From: Endomychus coccineus
Taxonomy: Eukaryota; Arthropoda; Insecta; Coleoptera; Endomychidae
Direction of reading: 5' to 3'
Assembly (NCBI GenBank): GCA_958510875.1
Contig: OY294069.1
Coordinates: 176,558,868-176,622,867, forward strand
DNA length: 64,000 bases
Shown: piece by piece, positions 55,765 to 64,000 of the stretch
Numbering within the stretch: the stretch's first letter is position 1
Layout: each line of letters starts with the position of its first letter
The notes under the pieces: model-generated
The model's database searches: none
What the model was told of the DNA's origin: nothing
Seen by the model: the letters and a program-made list of their open reading frames with translations, nothing else
Program-made: the position numbers and the translations under genes

Positions 55765-56045
55765 AGGCTATGATTAATTTTCCAAATCCGATAGTCTCTT
55801 AAGCATCTCAATGAGTGATAAATTCCACAATTTGTTTACTAAATTTGCAATACAACTCGCTTATAGATTTAATAAGAAGTTAAAAAACCATTTAGGCAAC
55901 ATCTTTAACAAACTTTCCGACAAATCCGGGATTTACAAAATCGATTGTGAGTCAAGTTCAAAATTCTATGTGGGTCAAACTAAAAGGAATATTCTAACTC
56001 GATATAAAGGACATTTATATAAACATGGAGTTGGTCATTTAATAG
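55765..56045 (+). mobile_element. Penelope-like element GIY-YIG endonuclease (+)
   Basis: The frame 55811-56040 reads LAYRFNKKLKNHLGNIFNKL, then SGIYKIDCESSSKFYVGQTK and RNILTRYKGHL. SGIYKI ... FYVGQT-R is the full GIY-YIG signature, with the cysteine of the PLE-type CxxC reduced to one. The frame is open across the domain. It breaks at about 56045, where an oppositely oriented PLE piece begins. Confidence 0.75.
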
Positions 56046-56285
56046 TATGCTACTATTGTTTTATGAATGTTTCAAAATGTCTGTGGATTCTAGATTATTG
56101 AGCTCATGTTTTTTTTGAATACGTAAAATATCTGGATTAAGGGTGAATTTGTGACTATGTTCCAATAAATGTTTCACGTAATTAGAGTTCTCTTTTTTAA
56201 AGAGTAGCATCTGTAACATCTCAAATGTTCGTGGAACCTTACACTGAAACTGCGCCCAGTTTGTCCTATGTACAAGGCATTTCAT
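56046..56285 (-). mobile_element. Penelope-like element GIY-YIG endonuclease and tail (-)
   Basis: From 56285 down: NALYIGQTGRSFSVRFHEHL, then in another frame NYVKHLLEHSHKFTLNPDIL and RIQKKHELNNLESTDILKHS. It is a different PLE subfamily from the + fragment beside it. The two are tail to tail. It is cut on the right by a LINE family A piece at 56286. Confidence 0.7.
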
Positions 56286-56850
56286 TGAGCGGATTTGGAG
56301 GAACTGAATATCGGTCCCCACAAAGCCAACATAGTAGCATTCACTTGTAAACGGAAAATAGAGGGTTTGGGACCTCTGAAGATTCGAGGAGGAATAAAAG
56401 GGGAAGACAAATATCTCGGGGTACTACTAGACCCGAAACTGACTTGGAACCAACATCTGGGAAAATTAATAAAAAGCGGAGACCTCATTATATGTGGCCA
56501 GACGCTCCTTCGGGAAAAAATGGGGGCTACGACCGAACATGCTCTACTGGTTGTACAACATGGTGGTTAAACCCGCAATAACATACGCTTCTTTGGTATG
56601 ATGGCCTAAAACACAACAAAGAGGGACCATGACAAGACTGACCAAGGTCCAGAGACTTGCATGTCTTGGGATCACAGAGGCCATGAGAAGAGGAAACGTA
56701 GGCCAGATCAAAAGTGTGTCACGCGACGTAGGAATAAACTGATAGCACAATTATTTCAGTCTGGGGACGGTTTCAAAAGTCGTTGCTCCACATAGCAGGA
56801 GACTGAACAAATTTCTAATCCTAGATGAAGGAAAGAGGTGAATACAGGGT
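56286..56850 (+). mobile_element. LINE family A, RT C-terminus
   Basis: Frame 1 (56295-56570) reads HKANIVAFTCKRKIEGLGPL, then YLGVLLDPKLTWNQHLGKLI. The next frame gives AITYASLVWWPKTQQRGTM-like sequence and KVQRLACLGITEAMRRGN, the block preceding RNase H in R1/LOA-type elements. Frameshifts are present. The element resumes at about 57150 after a roughly 300-bp interruption. Confidence 0.7.
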
Positions 56851-57149
56851 TTTAATACTCTCGTTGTGACGAGAGACTTTGTTTTAAATTCAATTCAGTA
56901 ATAACCGTAATCCGTATTGATATTCATCTTCACAAATTATTATCTAGTGCTTATATATGGCATTCTTCTTTAAATATTATGTAAAACAAAGATTGCCATT
57001 ACTATGTCGTCATTTGATTTTAAATTGGAAGAAATTGGTATGTTAAATAATCGAAAACGATTGAACAATATGAGGCCTTTTCAAAATTGGGCGGAAGGGT
57101 GAATGCTTCATCGTGATTATTACAAAAGGAAACAGTTGCAATGGAGACA
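56851..57149. other. Unassigned interruption inside LINE family A
   Basis: AT-rich, no LINE homology seen. Either a later insertion or a diverged part of the element. Confidence 0.35.
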
Positions 57150-57990
57150 CTACTGAGATTGCCTCCCCTACAATTGGTATTCCAAGGAGAGGCCAGGATT
57201 GGTGCTTACAGAATACAAAATATACTGTAGAATGTTCACATTGGGCCAGTACACATGAGCAACGTAAAAATCGTGACCAGGGACGTGTTAGGCATGAGAA
57301 CAGATCACTTTCCAAAACGATAACACTCTTTTAACAACACATTCAGCGTTTCAATACCAGAAAGGACTGAATGGGAACATACAAACCTGAGCGACATTCT
57401 ACAGGGAAAGATCTGGTATACAGACGGGTCTAAGACTGAAAAACGTGCAGGTGCAGGAGTATATTCAAGAAACCCAAAGGCTGGCTTGAGTTATTCATTG
57501 GGTAAACACACCTCTGTCTTCCAAGCAGAGGAATATGCAATCCTCCAATGGGTTAAGGAAAACAATTGGAGATCCATCGATGATGAGCAGATCCACATAT
57601 TGACAGACAATCAGGCTGCACTTAAGGCAATGAGAAGTCAGGAAGTGACATCCCGTCCGGTATGGACATGCAAAAAAGAACTTGAAATACTGGCAGACCG
57701 AATCCGCGTTAAGTTGATTTGGGTGCAGGGAACGACAGGCAATAAAAAAGTCGACGAATTTGCAAAAAGAGTGTCGGAGAACGTTCCAGATTCAGAACAG
57801 ATCACGGGGGTACCAAAACGTACAGCACGAAGGTCTGTAGAAGACTAGATCATGGAAAACCACAAAGAATACGGCTGGTATTCTGATTTGACACCCTTCG
57901 AGAGAGAACTAGCAGGCCGGCCCACACTGGCACCAGATTCAGCAAGCAACACCTCTTCGTGGTTCTCGAGACAAGTAAGCCCTTCGGGGC
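57150..57990 (+). mobile_element. LINE family A, pre-RNase H and RNase H domain
   Basis: Reads a GAYRIQNIL-ENVHIG-type block (57190-57300), ERTEWEHTNLSDILQGKIWY, TDGSKTEKRAGAGVYSRNPK, then frame 57486-57848 with FQAEEYAILQWVKENNWRSI, LTDNQAALKAM (usual TDSQ) and WVQGTTGNKKVDEFAKRVSE. The first D, E, third D and last D of RNase H are visible. Homology continues to NHKEYGWYSD, then is lost at the GC-rich array. Confidence 0.75.
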
Positions 57991-58039
57991 GAAACTAACG
58001 TTGCCACTGCAAAAGATCCGGTGAACTGGGCACCGCATA

Positions 58040-58960
58040 CAGTTTGCCTCTAAAACCACGAGGGCGTGACTTCTTATCCCAGAGATGCTGGTCGGAACGG
58101 ATTCGCGGGCGTGGTAGACACATGCGGAAGGCCAAACTTGAACGAGGCCGGCGATGGTTCGTAAACGTAGCTCAGGCTAACACGAGCAGGCGAGAGGGGC
58201 TATTCCTCGGGAGTTAGGGGGAATAAGTCAGCAAGTACGTAGCCTACTACGCCAAAATGTATGTAGGTTCTCGCTTAAAGTAACCTTTGCAGATCGAGCT
58301 GGGTGAAAAAAGATACCTCTGCGAAACCCATAAAAACCACGGCGCAGGGCCTTCCTATCCCAGACGACTGGTCGAAATGGATTCACGGCCGTGGTGACAC
58401 ATGCGGTAGGCTATTTGAACGAATGCCGAGCATTTACTCGTAGCGTTCCTGGTGAAACAGGTAATTACGAGGAGGTGGAGATGACTATCTGCCCAGAAGG
58501 GGCAGTAACATAGTCTAGCAAGCAGCGTCCTTAGCGTGGAGGATTTTTCACACTAAGGGTCCACCTGAAGTAGTCCCGCCGGGGGTGAAAAAAGAGTCTC
58601 TGCGTGGGTAAATGCTACACCAAATGGCTTTACTCCTAAAGTCCGGTGTCGGTGCCTCTTATCCCAGTTTTCTGGGCAATTGATTCGCGGCCAGGGCAAA
58701 GATATCTGGAAGGCCGATGATAAGAGGCCGGCGGTTACTCGTCAAACGAAGTAGTCGTAAAATGACGCAAACACGAGTAGACAGGGGGAGAGGGACCCAG
58801 ATGGTTCAAAAGACCGTCTGCTCCCCAATCTAGGCATTGGTCTCTGTCGGGCAGTGACGTGCTGTTGATAGTTAGGGGAGGGCAAGTACGTGAACGCTTT
58901 AAGTCCGCCGGATAGGTAAGCGGGGGGTCCTGCCCCCAAATTCTCATCGAGTTTTGACAC
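58040..58960 (+). repeat. GC-rich array of three imperfect units of about 280-305 bp
   Basis: Units are marked by C(T/C)TATCCCAG at 58073, 58354 and 58658, each followed by GGATTCGCGG(G/C)C-like (ATTCACGGCC in unit 2), ACATGCGG-AGGC, a GAGGCCGGCG-like block and ACTCGTA. A GGTGAAAAAAGA-(T/G)-CTCTGCG block falls between units 1-2 and 2-3. The composition is much more GC-rich than the rest of the window. No long open frame on + crosses it; open frames on - (58735-58999) show no domain. It may be the 5' region of an unknown LINE or a satellite-like cluster. Confidence 0.6.
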
Positions 58961-58984
58961 CCATCGAAAGCAAGCAACCTTGAA

Positions 58985-59985
58985 GATCAAGCAAACCATA
59001 GCATCGTTTGTTGAACATTATGGGAACTCTTCACCATAGATTGGAACGATTCACAAGTGGTTTACTGATTTTCGTTGGAGTAGTAATACCACAAAGGACG
59101 CCCAACGTTTTGGTCGTCCATTTGAGGTTACAACGCCAGAAATCGTCGATAAAATCCATGGTATGATATTGGACGATCGGCGAGTTAAAGTGGACGAGAC
59201 TGCTGAGGCTATGGGCATGTCAATCGAATGGATATGGAACATATTGTATAACTTTTTGAACATGAGAAGGCTATCTGCCAAATGGATGCCACATTTGCTC
59301 TCTGTTGACAACAAGCGCGACCGTGTGACAACTTCAAAGGAGTGTTTGGCAATGTTCAAGCGCGATAAGAAATTTTTTTGACCCGTTTCGTAGCCGTGGA
59401 CGATACATGGATCCATCACTTTACACCAGAGACCAAAGAACAGTCGAAATAGTGGACATGTCCTGGCGAATCGAAGCCGAAAATGCCAATGTAGGTTTAT
59501 TGGCCAACAAAATCTTAGTGACAGTTTTTTGGAAAGCACACGGTATCGTGCATATCGATCACCTTGAAAAGGGCAAAACGGTCATTGGCGTATATTATGC
59601 AGAGCTGTTGAATCGATTCGACGCCGATTTGAAGCTATCGCGGTCGCCTTTGGCAAAGAAAACAGTGCTCTTCCACCAGGACAACGCACCGGCACCCAGG
59701 TCCGCAGTCGCACTAGCAAAATTGCATGAATTACGCTACGAATTGGTTCTTCATACGTCATATTTTCCAAATTTGGGTCCCTGTGATTTTATCTATTTCG
59801 AAACTTGAAGAAATGGCTCGTCGGAAAGAGATTTGGCTCCAACGATGAGGTCATCGCTGAAACAAAGCCTATTTTGAAGGATTGCCGAAATCGTATTATT
59901 TGGAAGGGATCGAAAAATTAGGAAAACGTTGGACGAAGTGAATCGGGCTACAAGGTGATTGTGTTGAGAAATAAAATAAGTTTTG
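58985..59985 (+). mobile_element. mariner transposase, nearly full length, broken
   Basis: Across frames: KWFTDFRWSSNTTKDAQRFG and RPFEVTTPEIVDKIHGMILD (59050-59170), the continuous stretch RVKVDETAEAMGMSIEWIWN to MFKRDKKFF (59185-59380), VDDTWIHHFTPETKEQSK (59394-59450), VFWKAHGIVHIDHLEKGKT, VLFHQDNAPAPRSAVALAKL and LGPCDFIYFET. The three catalytic aspartates of the D,D34D triad (VDDTW, HQDNAP, CDF) are all present. At least three frame breaks and internal stops inactivate it. Terminal inverted repeats were not identified. Confidence 0.85.
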
Positions 59986-60054
59986 ACCAAATAAATCATT
60001 TCTTATTTCATTTTTCAGGGAATTTTCACCTTGCTCTCAATTTGATTTCTAATT

Positions 60055-60112
60055 TTGTCTACTCTGATGATGTTTACTTGGTAGCTAAAACGTCCTCAGT
60101 AATCTAACAGTA
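60055..60112 (+). other. Weak hammerhead-like block
   Basis: CTGATGA at 60064-60070, followed 15 nt later by GCTAAAACGTC where GCCGAAACGTC would be expected. The G12 position is lost and helix II pairs poorly, so this is at best a decayed relative of the motif at 11928. It lies just after the mariner. Confidence 0.25.
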
Positions 60113-60114
60113 TT

Positions 60115-61100
60115 TTATAGTACAATGTTGTTAAAATTATAGAATTTTAAGCATACATTGTACGGCATAAGTAAGGATGCGTCGGTTATGATTGTTTCCG
60201 TAATTGAAGATAGAGTAATGCCAACACGAATGATAAATGCGTTTGGTATTCCTACGTTAAACGAGGATCGAAATGAATAAATAGGAATCGTAGTTTTACT
60301 AAAAGCACACAATAACGTAGCATCCTACCAACAACAAGCCAGGTGTACTGTAAACTCAAGTTGGAAGCTGTGGAGTAGGTATCTTGATTTATTTCCTAAT
60401 TAGTCCGGACAGGTATATAGGACAGGTATGGCAGCGAAGTATCAGAATAAACGGAATGTAATATTACACTTGAATTGATCAAATTGCTCCTATCCTACCC
60501 ACTCATCTCTAAAAGATACGTGCAATAATTGACTACCATTTTTGAGAGATCCTTATCCATCACGTATTTGTACGAATTGTATTTCTTTAAGAACGCCAAG
60601 AATATATGTTCTGGAACTGGATCTCTAATTGCCCCATTACAAACTGAAATAATGGATATATAAATTTGTTTAATTTTACACATTTCAAGCAATTAGTAGT
60701 TCCTGTACAATTGACATCGGATGGGAATGTTTATTAAACTTTCAATAGAACTTGGCTAGTAATTGGATCAACGAATTCTGATAATATTGGAGATGTTGGT
60801 ATGTAGCATGGTTGAAAACCTAATGAACCTCATCACGTATTCGCAACACATGTACTCTAGTATTTCATATCACAAGTTAACCTTTACTGCAATAAACCAA
60901 CAAGCTGATTAACCCCATTCCGTTGTACTCAACATCTTCAAACCGCAAGTAATGGGGGCAGGGTAGGCTTGAGAATATACCTATAAATAAATCAAAGATT
61001 TATTTCTATTCATTTCACATTAAATTCAGTTCTGTGTCTCTATCATTATTATCCTCATCTAAACCTAAACTTATTATGAAGCGTTGAACTCCACTACAAA
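60115..61100. other. No gene seen
   Basis: ORFs 60115-60312 and 60495-60692 (-) have no recognisable domain. Confidence 0.4.
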
Positions 61101-61124
61101 CATATTCAATGTGGGGCATATATA

Positions 61125-62275
61125 TTTTTTTGCTGAGGTGAAGAAAACCCTTTATGGGGAGATTGTGAGCTTTTGGATCTCATGGTCGACTCTGAGAGTC
61201 ACCATTCCAGGCACACTCACTAAAAACTTCACCCCCCTTGTAGGTTTGTCTGACTATTGCCTCCGGTAACACTTAGGCCTGCTGGTCCATTATATCTCGT
61301 TGTTGTTTTGTTTCTTTACGGTATCCACTTAAGTATTTTTGTATGTTGTACGAGTTTGTACAAATACTTTACTGGGTGGAAACTGTATAATTCCTGTTCT
61401 CCGTTAGGCTTTCCAAAAATTGACTGTCTTTTGGGATCCAGTGCCTCGCATTTACACAGTATGTGTGTCACTATTCTTGTATCCTTATTGCAAAGTCTGC
61501 ATGTCAGGTCGCCATTGTACAGTCTCATTTTGTTTAGGTGCCCTTTTACTGGCGCATGGCCAGTCGTGAGCCCTGTAACGACTTTTATTTTTTCCCTACT
61601 TAGTGCTAATTGGTCTGTCGTTCTTTTGTTACACGAGGCTTTGATGTATTTATTCCCATGTTCGTTTCCTGGGATTTTTTCTCAGTATTCTTTGTGGTTT
61701 TTCATGATCCAGTTTTCTACAGACCTTCGTGCTATACGTTTTGGTACCCACGTGGTATGTTCTGAATCTGGAGCGTTCTTAGACCTTCTTCTTGCAAGGT
61801 CGTCGGCTTTTTCATTGCCTGTCGTTCCCTGCTGTCCCGACCATCTCCATACCAGATGAGATGTCACTTCCTGACTTCTCAAGGGCAGCCTGAGTGTCTG
61901 TCAATATGTGTATCTGATCATCTTCCATAGATCTCCGATTGTTCTCCTTCACACATTGGAGGATTGCATATACCTCCGCTTGGAATACAGAGATGTGTTT
62001 GCCCAATGAATAGCTGAAGCCAGTATTTGTGTTTCTTGAGTATACTCCTATACCTGCACCTTTTTCAGTATTAGACCCGTCTGTATACCAGATCTTTCCC
62101 TGTAGAATGTCGCCCAGGTTTGTATGTTCCCATTCAGTCCTTTCTGTGGGGGGAATAATATTTCTTCTGATATTTGATTCGACTTTGTGAAATGAATTAT
62201 TTGACCTGATATTATGGGTTTACTCTTATCGGAATGAGAATCAGACGACGTTGATTTCATCACAAATTTTACTTC
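61125..62275 (-). mobile_element. LINE family A, RNase H to 3' end
   Basis: On the - strand: a GLNGNIQTW block, IWYTDGSNTEKGAGIGVYSR-like sequence, MGKHISVFQAEVYAILQCVK and ILTDTQAALE, then after a frameshift QGTTGNEKADDLARRRSKNA, and MRLYNGDLTCRLCNKDTRIV, HILCKCEALD (C-C-H-C cluster complete), ELYSFHPVKYLYKLVQHTKI, LKWIP and stop at about 61316. The 3' UTR runs to about 61125, matching 3568-3751. The 5' end is truncated at about 62275. The 200-codon + strand ORF at 61257-61859 is an antisense shadow. Confidence 0.78.
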
Positions 62276-62279
62276 AAAT

Positions 62280-64000
62280 TTCCGCTAAACTACCTTTTTG
62301 TGCTTAGGTTTTTTTCACGCTGGTAGCCTCTAATGTATGTGTGCTATTTTTATTTCAACTTTATTCATGCTGTAGCTATTTTCCTCAACATTTTTCTAAT
62401 GACTATTTCATATGACGATTGTAAACAACTTTGGTAAAACATGAAATGGAAATGATTCAATTTCCTATGATCGTTCTACGTCTTGTACTTTGAAATCATC
62501 ATTACGATTCTTTAATCCGTAACAAAATTGAAAATTCCATCGTTTGTAGAAAAATAGAAAACGCATGTCAGGTTTAGCTTCTGAGACATGTTTTCGAGTT
62601 TATAATGATTACGTTGATAATGGCTCTACTCACTTTATGAAAGAGCTGGTAGTATTATTAAAATAAGCAATTACGATTTAGGTAAAAATGAGTTATTGTT
62701 CTCAACATGATACTATAGAACGTGCAGAATGGATATCATGCACATTATAAACCAACTAAAATCAATAGACCGTATTCCCAACGAACATGTGTTCCAGTAA
62801 CGAGAATGAAAGTAAATCTTAATTACGCTATAAGTAACTTCATGTAACCCGTGAAATTCCTAAGGGTTATTTTATGGTTTGAATGGAGAGTTCGAGATAT
62901 TATTAATGAGTAATGCCGAATGACTCAACAATCGTTTCCGTAACGTTCTAATCGTGTGAAGTCATGAACGTTCGTGTATCTAACGAGAATTCGCATACGT
63001 CACACGTCACACAAGTTCATTTTTCGAACATTACGATGCATTTATATCGATATACATGGATATATTCTTCACTATACGATATTCGTCAAGGACTCATCAG
63101 GATGTGAACGAAGCTGTTAAGATCTGACAGATGTTTTGACCCGCTGGATTTCGTCAGAACTCCATAACAACCCGCATTCGTAGCCAAACGTATCGATATA
63201 TTGCGGCCATTAGTGTGAGTGTGTTGGATATCAGTCTCCATTCGTAATACAGAGTATAGTATCTTCAAACCGCAATAAATGGATGCAAGGCTTGAAAATA
63301 TGCACGGCTGTAATAATCCGACGGATTATTACTTTTTGTTTTTGAGGCCTTTGAATAATTTTGATTTAATTCAAATTGAAAGTTTTATGAATTATTATAT
63401 TTAGAAATAAACACACGATATGTTAGATATGTCTATAGGCGTCTGTAATCTGAAGCCCCCTTTCCTTTGGCAATGACTCCATGCTTAGCAAACGTAGCAA
63501 CGTATGCGGTCAACGGTACTTTTTTCCCTGAATCAAGAAAAGTCCACGTGGACTTGAGTAGACCCGTCACTTACGATTCTTTCGCCTAGTTAGATTGCGA
63601 TAGGTGAATTTATAATTTATGGGCGTGTTTTGATCCCGGGATTCTGAATTGAACATATTTTCTAAGGTTTGCGCGTGGGGTGGCCCCCTGCTCCAATGAT
63701 TTCATAAAAACTAATTACTTTGAGGGAAAAAGCAGTTCTTAAGCACCCACTCGGTAGTGATTCACCATCTACTTCTTCGGTAAGTCCAGCTAGCTTTATG
63801 TGCACAGGGATGCTCCATTGTTGCATTAAGTCAAGTCATGTATCAATCAAATCAATTAATATCATGTTGTCAAGATTTAAACAAACTAAATTCCAGAAAT
63901 TCATAGAGATTAAATTAATTCATCAATTTGTGTTCACTGCAACAAGTGTTATGCATCCCTGGGGGCTAAAGCAGCGCTGGACTTGTTAGCGTCTTCTGCG
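62280..64000. other. No gene seen
   Basis: AT-rich. ORFs 63086-63268 (-) and 63720-63989 (+) have no recognisable domain. A 16-bp perfect palindrome is at 63540-63555. Confidence 0.4.
63540..63555. other. Perfect 16-bp palindrome centred on CACGTG
   Basis: AAGTCCACGTGGACTT reads the same on both strands. CACGTG is the canonical E-box of bHLH factors, but no gene is next to it. Confidence 0.55.

Noticed and set aside
59051..59539. 162-codon - strand ORF
   Set aside because: Antisense to mariner transposase, whose motifs are clear on +.
61257..61859. 200-codon open frame on +, hydrophobic, membrane-protein-like
   Set aside because: It is exactly antisense to the RNase H and C-terminal coding of LINE family A on the - strand; the hydrophobicity is a by-product.

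Overview
The window is AT-rich animal DNA, most probably from an insect. The one host gene is the muscle segment homeobox gene (msh, also called Drop; the Msx family) on the + strand, in three exons over about 8.1 kb (28606-36713). Its homeodomain is complete and is split by an intron between homeodomain residues 44 and 45. An N-terminal engrailed-homology repressor motif is present. Beetle is my best guess for the order, from the style of the gene and the mix of repeats, but the sequence does not settle it. I found no rRNA, no intact tRNA, no CRISPR array and no bacterial-type operon.

Almost everything else that can be recognised is decayed transposable element. Left of msh (1-28380) there are non-LTR retrotransposon pieces (reverse transcriptase, endonuclease and RNase H), Penelope-like element (PLE) pieces, a MULE transposase half, a mariner tail and a 951-bp terminal-inverted-repeat element with a GC-rich cargo and a 57-codon ORF. 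A TATA-bearing repeat family (called R here) has five copies in the window. Right of msh (37950-64000) there are more PLE GIY-YIG and reverse-transcriptase pieces, a LINE with an inverted 5' part, a FLYWCH/MULE N-terminal half, hAT pieces, two fold-back elements, a LINE insertion with an intact 12-bp target-site duplication, a GC-rich three-unit tandem array, and a nearly full-length but broken mariner.

The most interesting signal is a set of hammerhead-ribozyme-like motifs. Two copies (11928-11971 and 54142-54185) have an intact CTGATGA and GAAAC core, a 6-bp helix I and a minimal helix III, and lie in a shared repeat of about 190 bp next to PLE sequence. A second sequence class (186-232 on the - strand, 21918-21970, 19191-19235 on the - strand, and a half at 19362-19395) shares a GAAAC-AGCTGT block. 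These fit the known habit of PLEs and animal retrozymes of carrying type I hammerheads with a very short helix III.

msh is expected to encode a nuclear DNA-binding repressor that patterns dorsal neuroectoderm and muscle. It has a 4.9-kb first intron, a 2.5-kb second intron and a roughly 1.2-kb 3' UTR with two Pumilio-type sites. The first intron contains a 667-bp tandem duplication.
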